Under the pieces are notes generated by a model that saw nothing but the letters and a program-made list of their open reading frames with translations, was not told the origin of the DNA and searched no databases. Shown here piece by piece: positions 35,871 to 45,013 of a stretch of 64,000 nt of DNA. Location of the stretch: contig NZ_AOLP01000002.1 in NCBI RefSeq assembly GCF_000337795.1, forward strand, positions 62,001-126,000, written 5' to 3'. The DNA is from Haloferax denitrificans ATCC 35960. GTDB lineage: Archaea > Halobacteriota > Halobacteria > Halobacteriales > Haloferacaceae. Each line of letters begins with the position of its first letter. Position 1 is the first letter of the stretch. The translations under genes and the position numbers were made by a program.

Positions 35871-36476
35871 TTGGAAGACCAGGTGAGGGTCATCAAACTC
35901 ATCGACGATGCAGTTCTTCCAGACGGTCGAGACGGGTTCACCGAACGTGAACTCAAGGAGCTAGCAGACGAGGACGGGTCCGTTTTCGACTGCGAACTCA
36001 AGACTGCGCTCACAAACCTCTGCTCGACTTCGGTCCCACAGACGGACGGTGAGGGCGAGACCAACGTCTTAACTCGGTGGTTCCCTCCCGGTCCCGAGAC
36101 GTACGTCATCAGCGAACGGCTTGACGACGTCGTCAACGGCGAGTTCGAAGAAACCGTCGTCGATGACCGAGAAGCCCTTGTCGACCACATCCAAGACGAC
36201 GATGCGCCCGACTCGGGTGACGAGCGAGCCGTCGCCGACGGTGGAGTAACCGTCCGTTCGGTAGTAAGCGAGGCGCTCGATGTTGACCCTGATGGTGTCG
36301 TTGACCACCTACGAGCCGGTGAACTAGGTGACCAAGTCGACCGAATCAACGGTGCGATCGATGGAATTGAGAACCACGATGAGGCCGACAGACGTGATAC
36401 GTACGGACGAATCACATTCCGGCACGTGGCGTATCGTTACTACTTCACAGAGGCCGTCGCCGCGTACCTCCACTAG
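35871..36476 (+). CDS. Hypothetical winged-helix-like acidic protein
   Basis: This protein of up to 201 residues runs from TTG at 35871 (GTG at 35883 also possible). The N-terminal 60 residues (VIKLIDDAVLPDGRDGFTER, then ELKELADEDG) have winged-helix character, and the C-terminal part ends FRHVAYRYYFTEAVAAYLH. Strongly acidic composition and good third-position GC support coding. No family is recognised; it stands alone between decayed DNA and the integrase relic. Confidence 0.5.
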   Translation: MEDQVRVIKLIDDAVLPDGRDGFTERELKELADEDGSVFDCELKTALTNLCSTSVPQTDGEGETNVLTRWFPPGPETYVISERLDDVVNGEFEETVVDDREALVDHIQDDDAPDSGDERAVADGGVTVRSVVSEALDVDPDGVVDHLRAGELGDQVDRINGAIDGIENHDEADRRDTYGRITFRHVAYRYYFTEAVAAYLH

Positions 36477-36697
36477 AGGGCAAGCGGCGTACACCCCATT
36501 TTTCTGAGGCTCACAGTTGTTACAGAGTCGCAAGAATATACTACCTGCTCAATCAGTATTGGGGAAGTGGTCCAGAGGAAGTGACTTTAACGTCGTAAGC
36601 TGGAGCTACATCAGTTGAACCCTATCACCTGCGATGACTGCAAACACTGAGAAGGTGCATACATCGAGGATGCCGTATAGCTTCACAGCATGCTACT

Positions 36698-37985
36698 CTA
36701 TCGATCAAAGGCCTCTTCCAGTTTCTCATACATCCTTCTTCGCCGGGCCTTCCGCTCTTGCTCCCTCGACAAATAGTTCCGGAGTACAACTTCCGTCGAC
36801 GAACTCCCCTGGTCTTCAGCAGCTCCCTCCAATCCTTCAAGCACCTCTCCAACAGCCTCCTGATACGCCGAGTACCAGAACCGCCGTCCCATCTTCGGCG
36901 TCGGCGTACCCCCATCGACAACGACACCAGCAGTGTCAGCAAGTTGTTTGAACCGACGACGTATCGTGCTAACTGACACGTGTCCCGTCGACGATGACCG
37001 AGACGGGAACAGATACCCGTTCCACGTCTCACGGTCAGAGAGCGTATCAATCCGATCAGCGACGACGTCGACGCCATACAGCAGCGTCACCTCACCGGGG
37101 CCGTTCTTCCGCTCTCCATCACCGAACGACAGATGCGGATCCTCTGCGTCCAAGACCACCTGGTCTACGTGCAACGCGGCAACCTCTGAAGGTCGTAACC
37201 CCCACCCAGCAAGCGCGACGACGAGCAACTCCGCTTCGGGTGAATCCACCTCACTGTAGATCCGACGGACCTGCGACGCCGACAATGCCTGTGGGTCCGG
37301 TTCGCTGGCTCCCCATCCGAACTCTTCGCCAGCCTCAGAGAGTGGATTGTACTTTGAGTATTTCCGGCGTTTCACGAAGGCGTACCACGCTCTTGCGACG
37401 TGGAGATACTCGAGTTTCGACCGGTCCGTCGAGAGTTCCTCGTCGAAGACGTCGAGGACGGCAAGACAGCGTTCTATCTCTCGTGGCTGCGAATCTAACT
37501 CAGACAGCGGTTCGAGCAACGCATCCGTCCCGTGTAGTTCTCGATACGTTCGAACCCACTTGGCCAACCTCGTCCGATGGGTCCACAGTACTCTTTGCCC
37601 GTCCACCTCGAGTTTGTATCGAGTTGAGGTACACTTCTAGAGCGTTGACAGTATCTTCGTCATCGACGTCCCATTCCCACTCCTCAGATTCCTTATCTTC
37701 GAGACCGACGACGTCGACGAAGAACTGCTTGGGCGTCAAATCGTGGTGCTCGCGTAACGCGTACGCGATGCCGCTGTACCCGTGTTCGGTGAGCCAGTCG
37801 TAGGTTGGGACGTCGCGGTCCTCGTCGAATCCATCGCGATATCGCTTCGGTGCGATGTCTTGCCAGTAGACATCGACGAGTTCGTCGAGGCTCATTTGTG
37901 ACCACTTGTAGCGGCGCTCTCTCGTCCCTTCGTCTGAAACTGTCTCTTCAATGCTCGAACCCTGGGAGTCAGACTGTTGATTCAC
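36698..37985 (-). pseudogene. Tyrosine recombinase (XerC/D-like integrase) split by a frameshift
   Basis: The first frame (GTG at 37985) encodes the N-terminal SAM-like domain to NALEVYLNS. The second frame resumes as TRYKLEVDGQRVLWTHRTRL and runs to 36698. The two overlap with a one-base shift near 37615-37635, and the total span is 3n+1, so one extra base restores about 428 residues. Catalytic residues are visible: Arg in GWGLRPSEVA, the box-II region MGRRFWYSAY (with Arg, lacking the usual His) and Tyr in VVLRNYLSREQ. It could have resolved plasmid dimers or integrated an element. A sequencing error is an alternative explanation. Confidence 0.65.
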
Positions 37986-38260
37986 GCCTGCTCACCGGGG
38001 AGTAACCCTCTCGCTGCGTGTTGGGGTAATTCTGAATGTGAGATTTTCATTACTCACCGACTTTCTCACAATGAGTTAATACTTTGGCTTGTGCAGGAGT
38101 GGGTCATACACAACCGTAATTAGTAAAATTGGGCTGTTTCTCCCACTACGTATCATATATCATATACCGCTATACAAAACTGAATTTCGGCTGCTGCCCA
38201 AATTTCTGGAAGATGAACCCATTGTAGCTTCAGAAAAAGGGAGTCGTAACCGAAACGTAA
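37986..38260. other. Intergenic region between integrase relic and AOR gene
   Basis: No gene is seen. GTGAGA (near 38039) and TCTCAC (near 38064) form a 6-bp inverted repeat with CACTCACC-type steps between, a possible operator. AT-rich DNA follows to 38230. Confidence 0.3.
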
Positions 38261-39955
38261 TCAGAGTGTTACTGATTCCACGGCGGAGTCAGGAACGACA
38301 CCACTTTTGCTCCATCCCCGATGTTCGTAGTACTCGTCGAGTGCTGCTTCGAAGTCAGGTAAATCATACGGCAGACAGTCGTCATCGCGGTTGAACCCAC
38401 GTTGATTGTTGAAGTGGCGCTCAAGAGTCACGATTCGCTCGCCTACTGACAAAAGGTCGTCAAAGTCGGCTCCGAACAGAGCTTCGAACCGCTGTGGACT
38501 CATGTAGTCCCGGGAAAATTTGCAGACAACACCGCTATCGCACAGTGCCATCAGGTTTTCACGCTCCACTAGGCGGTCAGACTTTCCAAGCGTTCCGTTC
38601 GGGTCTAACCCGTCTTTGGCTGGTACGAGCGGGTACTCAACGGAGTAGAACGTCGCGTACATGTGGTCTGCACCTCGGTTTGCAACCGCGTATGAGAGGC
38701 CCTGGCCTTGCAAGACCCGGCCTTCGTGAGCAGCGAAGTCCATCCCTTTGACCGACCAGTTTTCCACGCCTAACTTTGCATGTGCGCGGTCGATTCCCTC
38801 CGCGAGCGTATCACCGATTCCCTCTCGGTGGGCGATTTTCTCTACGAGTGACCAGATGAGCTCACGATTTCCAAATTCATCCTCTGCTTGGAGATATGCT
38901 GCAATCGTATTGCCTGTACTGATTGCGTCGAGGCCGTAATCATCGCACAGGTCGTTCGATTTCATCACATCGACGATGTCGTCGACACCTGCGTTCGAGC
39001 CGAATGCCATCGCAACTTCGAACTCTGGGCCCTCGGTTTCGACGCCGCGTTCCTCATCTCTCGTTGGGAGCTTACACGCAAACGCGCACGCAGAACACGT
39101 CCCTTTCTTGTATTTTTTCGCCTCGACAGCATCACCGTTGATACCATTGACTCCCTCGTACTGCTGCTCCGAGAAGTAATACGATGGAAGGCCATCCATC
39201 TCGTTTGCGAGGTCCATTACGGCGACTGTCCCCTGACGTTTCATGATGTGGTCGTCCGTCGCTGCTTCGCGGTGAATCTCCATCTGTGATGCAGGGACGT
39301 TGATGTCTGCTGAAGAGTCACCACCGAATGTGACTGCTTTCACATTTTTTGCCCCGAGGACAGCGCCGAGCCCACCACGGCCAAACGCACGTTCTTCGGA
39401 GGTCATGATCGACGCAAAGCGGACTTCGTTTTCGCCCGCCGGGCCGATAACAGCCGTCTGGTCTGCTCCGATACCGTACTCAGCGTCAAAGTACTGGACC
39501 GTTTCGGGGACTGTCGCACCTTCTAAATGGGTTACGTCCTCGAACTCGACACCATCGTCACGGACGTGGACCGCTACGAGTGACTCTGCATTACCGACAA
39601 ACTCGACCGCACTGTAACCAGTGTCTGCGAAATTCCGCGACATGAAGCCACCCGCATTCGATGAGAGGAGCCCATCAGTAAGCGGGGAAACTGCAGTGGC
39701 ATTCATTCGACCGGTGAAACTCATCGTGGATGCTTGCATCGGACCCGAAGTGAAGATGAGTCGGTTTTCGGAGCCGAGTGGATCTGCATCGAACGGAATC
39801 CGCTCGTGTGCGAGGTGTGTGGCGACTCCCCGTCCACCGATGAAGGTCTCTAACACCGGAGTGATATCTGACTCCTGCGCCTCAAGTGCGCGCAGATCAA
39901 TTGTCAGTAACGGTCCTTCGTTGTGAAGCGTGATAGATTTCTTCGTGTTTGTCAT
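38261..39955 (-). CDS. Aldehyde:ferredoxin oxidoreductase (tungsten pterin enzyme)
   Basis: This 564-residue protein has the AOR signature near the N-terminus (FIGGRGVATHL), the cofactor-binding block MTSEERAFGRGGLGAVLGAK and the [4Fe-4S] motif CSACAFACKLP with a distal Cys in LCDSGVVCKF. It oxidises aldehydes to acids with ferredoxin as acceptor, using a W-bis-pterin cofactor. It is slightly shorter than typical 600-residue AORs. It lies downstream of the liv importer genes on the same strand, separated by about 55 bases from livF, so it is probably the last gene of that transcript and acts on an aldehyde intermediate of the imported substrate. Confidence 0.9.
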   Translation of the reverse strand: MTNTKKSITLHNEGPLLTIDLRALEAQESDITPVLETFIGGRGVATHLAHERIPFDADPLGSENRLIFTSGPMQASTMSFTGRMNATAVSPLTDGLLSSNAGGFMSRNFADTGYSAVEFVGNAESLVAVHVRDDGVEFEDVTHLEGATVPETVQYFDAEYGIGADQTAVIGPAGENEVRFASIMTSEERAFGRGGLGAVLGAKNVKAVTFGGDSSADINVPASQMEIHREAATDDHIMKRQGTVAVMDLANEMDGLPSYYFSEQQYEGVNGINGDAVEAKKYKKGTCSACAFACKLPTRDEERGVETEGPEFEVAMAFGSNAGVDDIVDVMKSNDLCDDYGLDAISTGNTIAAYLQAEDEFGNRELIWSLVEKIAHREGIGDTLAEGIDRAHAKLGVENWSVKGMDFAAHEGRVLQGQGLSYAVANRGADHMYATFYSVEYPLVPAKDGLDPNGTLGKSDRLVERENLMALCDSGVVCKFSRDYMSPQRFEALFGADFDDLLSVGERIVTLERHFNNQRGFNRDDDCLPYDLPDFEAALDEYYEHRGWSKSGVVPDSAVESVTL

Positions 39956-40009
39956 GGTCTCAATGTGGCCTGTCGTCGTAGAACGTTCCGAATCGAACGG
40001 TGAGGGCGA

Positions 40010-40732
40010 CTATGCGCCCTCGAAGATACGTCGAATGGTTTCGTGTTCGAGCAGGTTGTCCGGGTCCGTGATGTCGGCTTGAATTTCACCGCGCTCGATG
40101 ACGTAGAACTGCTCTGCCGTCCGTTCAGCATATCGGATGTTCGACTCGGCGACGAGAATTGAAACGCCAAGGTCTTGGATTCGGCTGATACCCTGAATCA
40201 GCTGGTCTCGGACGGAAGGTGCCAGTCCCTCGAACGGTTCGTCTAGGAGGACGAGGTCTGGGTCTCCGGCGATGGCTCGACCGATAGCGACCATCTTTTG
40301 TTGACCGCCACTCAGTTGCGCAGCGGGTCGATCGAGGAAGTTGTTCATCTCCGGGAAGATTCCCGTGACACGCTCGACGATATCATCGAACTCCATGTCA
40401 GATCGCTCTTCAGTTCCCCAGGCTGCAATCTGGAGGTTGTCACGGACACTTAGATGTTCGAACAAACGTCGGTCCTCCGGGGCAATTCCGAGTCCAAGGG
40501 CTGGACGCTCGTGCGGCGGCTCGGCTGTCACATCAGTGCCTCGGACGCTAATCGTTCCAGACGAAGGAGTGATGAGTCCCATAATACTTCGGAACGTCGT
40601 CGTCTTGCCTGCGCCATTTCGGCCAATGAGTGCGACAGTCTCGCCTTCATCGACAGCCAGGGAAATACCGCGAAGTACGGGAACGTTATCGATCGAGGCG
40701 TGCAAGTCGTCGATTTCGAGTAAGGAACTCAT
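40010..40732 (-). CDS. livF: Branched-chain amino acid-type ABC transporter ATPase LivF
   Basis: This 240-residue ATPase, from the ATG at 40732, has Walker A LIGRNGAGKTTTFRSIMG, signature LSGGQQKMVAIGRAI and Walker B LVLLDEPFEGLAP. These LivF-type features (Q-Q-K-M after LSGG, FEGLAP) separate it from LivG. It lies one base after the livG stop. It powers HAAT-family uptake together with LivG, LivM, LivH and LivJ. Confidence 0.93.
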   Translation of the reverse strand: MSSLLEIDDLHASIDNVPVLRGISLAVDEGETVALIGRNGAGKTTTFRSIMGLITPSSGTISVRGTDVTAEPPHERPALGLGIAPEDRRLFEHLSVRDNLQIAAWGTEERSDMEFDDIVERVTGIFPEMNNFLDRPAAQLSGGQQKMVAIGRAIAGDPDLVLLDEPFEGLAPSVRDQLIQGISRIQDLGVSILVAESNIRYAERTAEQFYVIERGEIQADITDPDNLLEHETIRRIFEGA

Positions 40733-40733
40733 C

Positions 40734-41495
40734 TCAGGCGCCCTCCTCGCGGATGTGTTCGAGCACTTCATCCGAATTGAGTACGGCTTCAGGCTCGCCC
40801 TCGGTCAGGATACGGCCATTGTGCAGTGCTACGACTCGATCGGAGTAATCAAGAACGAGTTGCATATCGTGTTCGACGAAGATGAGCGACGTTCCAGTCT
40901 CTCGGGCTGCATTCGTTGCGATGTCCATCACGTTTTCTTTTTCTTCAGATCCGACACCGCTCGTTGGTTCGTCGAGTAACAGCAGGTCCGGTTCGAGCGC
41001 GAATGACATCGCGATGTCCAGAATCTTCCGCTTACCGTGCGGGAGGTTCTCTGCTTTCATCTCCCGCATATTCGTTAGCCCGAACGTCTCAAGCACATCA
41101 AGCGCTTCTTCGTGAACCGCTTCGTCCCTCGAGAGTGGACGAACAAAGTCTGAGGTCTTACCGTCACGTGAGACTAGCGCGGCTTTGACGTTCTCGATAA
41201 TGGTGAGGTCATCGTAAAGATGCGGAAGCTGGAACGAACGTGCGATACCTTCTTTCACCCGCTTGTAATCGGCGAGCTCTGAGATATCTTCTCCTTTAAA
41301 CGTTATCTGTCCACTCGTCGGCGAAAGTGCCCCGGAAACGAGATTGATGAACGTCGTCTTTCCGGCCCCGTTTGGACCGATGACACCCACAATCTCGTCT
41401 GAGTAGAACTCGATGTCGACGTCGTCCGCCGCGACGACGGAGTCGAATGTTTTCCGAAGGTCGTTCGTCTCTAACAGTGGTGCGCGATTACTCAT
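40734..41495 (-). CDS. livG: Branched-chain amino acid-type ABC transporter ATPase LivG
   Basis: This 253-residue ATPase has Walker A VIGPNGAGKTTFINLVSG, a Walker B LLLLDEPTSGVGSEEK and the LivG-specific loop GIARSFQLPHLYDDLT. The signature segment reads LPHGKRKILDIAMSF, a degenerate form of LSGG common in LivG proteins (often YGxQRRLEIA). It overlaps livM by 8 bases. It is the second ATPase of the importer. Confidence 0.92.
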   Translation of the reverse strand: MSNRAPLLETNDLRKTFDSVVAADDVDIEFYSDEIVGVIGPNGAGKTTFINLVSGALSPTSGQITFKGEDISELADYKRVKEGIARSFQLPHLYDDLTIIENVKAALVSRDGKTSDFVRPLSRDEAVHEEALDVLETFGLTNMREMKAENLPHGKRKILDIAMSFALEPDLLLLDEPTSGVGSEEKENVMDIATNAARETGTSLIFVEHDMQLVLDYSDRVVALHNGRILTEGEPEAVLNSDEVLEHIREEGA

Positions 41496-42513
41496 TATCG
41501 GATCCTCCGTAATGTCGGACTAATCGTTTGGCTCCTCCCCAGAGCCCGTCACTCCGGAGAATCACCACGATCACGAACATGATGAACCCCATTGTGAACT
41601 GCCAGTAATTGGACACCAGTGCGACTGCGTACTCACGGAGCAACACATAAATTGTCGCCCCGACGAGTGGGCCTCCAAACGTGCTTGCGCCACCAATGAG
41701 GGTCATGAAGACAATTTGGCCCGAGTACGTCCAGTCGAGGATTTCGGGCGTTATGTGTCCAGAAAGGACACTGTACAGCGCCCCGCTGAAGCCAACGAAG
41801 AGTCCCGAAAGAAGCGTTGCATACCACCGGTAACGCTTGACTGGGATACCCATTGCGCGTGCGCGCTCGGGATTCTCTCGGAGCGTCTTTAGCGTTAAAC
41901 CGAAGGGCGATTTCACGATGAGCCACGCGAACACAATTGAAAGCCCGAATGCAAGTACGACGATGTAGTAGTACAACTCGGTCAAGAACGTAATCACGGT
42001 CAGACTCTCGAACGCCTGTCCGAAGACGTGCGGTTGTCCAACACCGATGCCGTCGGTCCCGTTCGTAATGTTGTACAGTTTTGCCGCAAGCACGTACAGA
42101 ATCTGTGCGAGTGCTAGTGTTAGCAGTGAATAGTAGATGTCGGACGTGTTGAGAGTCACTGCACCGATAACTGCTGCTACTGCGACCGCTGCCACGGCAC
42201 CGAGGATGACGAGGATGAACAACTCTCGGATCCCGGTGTATTTCATCAAGAGGGCAACAGTGTACGCACCGGTTCCGAAGAACGCTGCGTGACCGAACGA
42301 GAGCGACCCAGCGTACCCAAAGATGATGTTGTAGCCGAGAACGGCGATACCGAGGATTTGAATCCACGCGATGAGGTTCAGATAGTACGGCGAGTCGACG
42401 AGGAACGGGAGTGCGTACAGTACGATGAACGCAACGAGTGCCACCCCGTACCAAAGGAACATCGTCGAGCCGTTGAATCGCTCTGTGATCGCTGACAAGC
42501 CTTCTCCACTCAT
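41488..42513 (-). CDS. livM: Branched-chain amino acid-type ABC transporter permease LivM
   Basis: This permease of 341 residues has 9-10 membrane helices and the LivM motif NIIFGYAGSLSFGHAAFFGT. It is longer than LivH, as usual, and carries TLRENPERARAMGIPVKRYR, the cytoplasmic EAA-like loop that contacts the ATPase. The ATG at 42513 overlaps the livH stop (TGATG). It forms a heterodimeric channel with LivH. Confidence 0.92.
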   Translation of the reverse strand: MSGEGLSAITERFNGSTMFLWYGVALVAFIVLYALPFLVDSPYYLNLIAWIQILGIAVLGYNIIFGYAGSLSFGHAAFFGTGAYTVALLMKYTGIRELFILVILGAVAAVAVAAVIGAVTLNTSDIYYSLLTLALAQILYVLAAKLYNITNGTDGIGVGQPHVFGQAFESLTVITFLTELYYYIVVLAFGLSIVFAWLIVKSPFGLTLKTLRENPERARAMGIPVKRYRWYATLLSGLFVGFSGALYSVLSGHITPEILDWTYSGQIVFMTLIGGASTFGGPLVGATIYVLLREYAVALVSNYWQFTMGFIMFVIVVILRSDGLWGGAKRLVRHYGGSDNE

Positions 42514-43412
42514 CACTCAAGCACCCCTTTTCCACCGTAGAGTCCTTCGGGCTTGACGAGAATAATGCCAGCCATAATCAGGAAGACAATGGCGAGTTCG
42601 AGCTCTGGGATGTACGCGATGCCGAAACTCCGAATGAGTCCGATAAGGATCGACCCAACAATCGCGCCACGAAGACTCCCCAGACCGCCGATGACAACGA
42701 CGGCGAACGCGAGGAGGATATACTCGACCGATAGACCCGGCGTCGCGGAGGCAAGTGGCATGAGTAGCGCACCGCCGAGCCCTGCAAAGCCGGTGGCGAC
42801 CGAGAACACGACGAGTCTAACACGACTCACATCGACGCCCAATGCTTCGACCATCTCTTCGTCTTCGGCAATCGCCTGCGCGATTTTCCCGAGTTTTGTC
42901 CGTTTGAACAGCAAAAACGGGATAACCGCTGCGAGCCCGAAGATACCGATTACAAGTAAGTTGTAAACCGGGTACGTATTGCCGAACATCGGGACCCTTC
43001 CCAAAAGTTCGAGCGGTCCCGAGATGCTCAGCGGCGATGAGCCCCAAACGAATTGCATAGCGTCCTCTAACATGAGTACGACGCCGAACGTCCCGAGTAG
43101 CTGGTAAGTTTCGTCAATTTCGAACAGCGGTGAGAACACTGTCCGCTCTAACACCGCCGCGAGTACGATGATGATGGCCGGTGCAGCAACCAACATCACG
43201 AGGAACGGCACGACGGGTGAGTCGACAATGCCGACTGCCATTTTCGAGAGCGATGCCGCTACGTAGGCCCCAAGCCCGAGGAACGCGGCGTGGGACATAT
43301 TCATCAGGTTCATGACTCCAAACGTGAGGCTCAGGCCCAGCGACACGAGATACAGGATCGCCGCATAGTAGAGGCCATTGAACACGTATAGGAGGATATC
43401 TCCAGCTGCCAT
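42513..43412 (-). CDS. livH: Branched-chain amino acid-type ABC transporter permease LivH
   Basis: This 299-residue permease has about eight helices and the LivH motif LGLSLTFGVMNLMNMSHAAF near its N-terminus. The ATPase-contact loop KIAQAIAEDEEMVEALGVDV is present. It starts 28 bases after the binding-protein stop and is coupled to livM. Together with the other four genes it forms a complete importer for a branched-chain amino acid, amide or organic acid. Confidence 0.93.
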   Translation of the reverse strand: MAAGDILLYVFNGLYYAAILYLVSLGLSLTFGVMNLMNMSHAAFLGLGAYVAASLSKMAVGIVDSPVVPFLVMLVAAPAIIIVLAAVLERTVFSPLFEIDETYQLLGTFGVVLMLEDAMQFVWGSSPLSISGPLELLGRVPMFGNTYPVYNLLVIGIFGLAAVIPFLLFKRTKLGKIAQAIAEDEEMVEALGVDVSRVRLVVFSVATGFAGLGGALLMPLASATPGLSVEYILLAFAVVVIGGLGSLRGAIVGSILIGLIRSFGIAYIPELELAIVFLIMAGIILVKPEGLYGGKGVLE

Positions 43413-43440
43413 GGTTAGATAGTGTGATGTGGGCTTCGTA

Positions 43441-44772
43441 TTAGGGCATCTGCTCGATCCAGTCCATCGTCTTCACGCCGTCCGGCGGGTTGACGAGTCC
43501 GGCAGGAATCATCTTGAAGTTCTCCATGACTGCGAAATCATAGCCGTCTTTGTGCGTTGTGCGGCCGAAGAGTGCAGGTTCTTTCGCTTGGTGGTTCGGC
43601 ATTGCAACACTTCCCGTCGGGCCCTGAATGGACGATCCTTCGAGCGCGGCAACAATTTGGTCCTGCGTGGGGTACGAGCCCGTGATGTTGTACGCTTTTT
43701 CGACGGCACCGACGTAGAACTTGATTGCTTGCCACATGTGATACGACGGGTAGATTGGGTAAGAGTCGTATTCGTTGTGGTACGCGTCGACAAACTTCCG
43801 TTGGACTGGGTTGGCACTCGCGTAATTGAATGCGTGGGGCCCTCGAGCACCTGTGATGATGTCTTCGGGCATGTCCTTCCCCATGTCCTGCAGTTCGTGT
43901 TCTGCGCCGCCGAAGATCATCTGCGTCTGGTCGAGGAGCCCTTGCGACTGTGCCTGTTTCGTGAACGTGACTGTGTCACCACCCCAGAAGCTCGAGAATA
44001 TCACATCAGGTTCGGCGTCTTTCAGCTTGCTGATGTGTGTTGTGTGGTCTTTTGCGAGCAGCTTAGGGAACCGTTCCGCCACAATTTCGATGTCAGGGCG
44101 GAGCTTCTTGAGAGCCGCTTTGAAAATATTCATGTTGTCGTGACCCCACGAGTAATCCTGGTTAATTCCAGCAACGCGCTCGACGTCAGGCATATACTGG
44201 TCGATGTAACGCGCAGCACCAATTGCGCCGACAGAGAGGTGAGCTGACGTCCGGAACACGTACTCGTAGCTCTCTTCTTCGAAGAGTTGGTGGGTTCCTG
44301 CGTCGTAAATGAGTGTGAGTTGTTCAAGTTCGTCGACGACGGGAGCGACAGCGAGGGCGTCACCGCTGGAGACGAATCCGATGATAGCATCGACGTCATC
44401 TTTGGTCTTGAGACGGCGAACAGTACTCACCATCTGGTCTGTTCCGGCGGCCTCGTCGATGTACTGCGCGTCGATCTTACGTTGACCAAGGATACCGCCG
44501 TTCTTGTTAATGTCCTCAACCAACAGTTTGGCAGCGTTCACCGATGGTTTACCGAAGATTGACGCCGCACCGGAGGTGAAGGTGATGAACGCAATTTTCA
44601 CTGGTTCTGATGTATCTGCCTCAGACTGCCCCTTGTTGTCGCCACTGCCGACATCTTTCGAAGCATCGTCTGAGTTTCCGAGTAGCGCACATCCTGACAG
44701 GGAAGTGGAAAGTCCTGCTGCACCCATACCACGAAGTAGTGTCCTCCGCGAAACAATGTCATTGTTCGACAT
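43441..44772 (-). CDS. livJ: Tat-exported lipoprotein, periplasmic-type binding protein LivJ
   Basis: This 443-residue solute-binding protein has a twin-arginine signal SRRTLLRGMGAAGLSTSLSG immediately followed by a lipobox Cys (LSGC), typical of haloarchaeal Tat lipoproteins. The mature part is a type I periplasmic-binding fold (KIAFITFTSGAASIFGKPSV, then VDAIIGFVSSGDALAVAPVV). It is the first gene of the operon, with a TATA box on the minus strand near 44795-44805. The exact ligand cannot be told from sequence; neighbouring AOR, alcohol and hydroxyacid dehydrogenases suggest an organic or amino acid. Confidence 0.88.
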   Translation of the reverse strand: MSNNDIVSRRTLLRGMGAAGLSTSLSGCALLGNSDDASKDVGSGDNKGQSEADTSEPVKIAFITFTSGAASIFGKPSVNAAKLLVEDINKNGGILGQRKIDAQYIDEAAGTDQMVSTVRRLKTKDDVDAIIGFVSSGDALAVAPVVDELEQLTLIYDAGTHQLFEEESYEYVFRTSAHLSVGAIGAARYIDQYMPDVERVAGINQDYSWGHDNMNIFKAALKKLRPDIEIVAERFPKLLAKDHTTHISKLKDAEPDVIFSSFWGGDTVTFTKQAQSQGLLDQTQMIFGGAEHELQDMGKDMPEDIITGARGPHAFNYASANPVQRKFVDAYHNEYDSYPIYPSYHMWQAIKFYVGAVEKAYNITGSYPTQDQIVAALEGSSIQGPTGSVAMPNHQAKEPALFGRTTHKDGYDFAVMENFKMIPAGLVNPPDGVKTMDWIEQMP

Positions 44773-45013
44773 ACCAAGAGAGACATAAGTGCTACATAAT
44801 AAATCTTGACATTCATGGAAATTGTTGCCTCATAAATCACCCTCGATTCTTCCCGTGAAGAATAGTACCTCATTTATCACGAGGGTCACAATTCAGCTAG
44901 ACAGGCTCTGTATGTTCGATAATCTGCCTTTCCATGATCAGGAATTGCCAACTAGATTCTCTAATTAATGCCGGTAACAAATAGTTTAAGTATCTAAGTT
45001 AATCCGATATGGT
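44773..45013. promoter_or_regulatory. Divergent promoters of the liv operon and the Fe-alcohol dehydrogenase, with paired 13-mers
   Basis: Leftward TATA: ATTTATTATG on the minus strand near 44795-44805. Rightward TATA: AGTTTAAGTATC near 44982-44993, which gives a leaderless mRNA for the ATG at 45014. Two near-identical 13-mers, CCTCATAAATCAC (44828-44840) and CCTCATTTATCAC (44868-44880), are 40 bases apart, about four helical turns, and lie between the promoters. They are good operator candidates for the IclR regulator nearby. Confidence 0.55.

Noticed and set aside
35645..36415. Minus-strand 256-codon frame, Ser-rich
   Set aside because: Ser/Thr/Arg-rich low-complexity translation typical of the antisense of an acidic haloarchaeal gene (35871-36476).
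43429..44247. Plus-strand 272-codon open frame over livJ
   Set aside because: The opposite strand encodes a clear Tat lipoprotein binding protein; the plus translation has no features.
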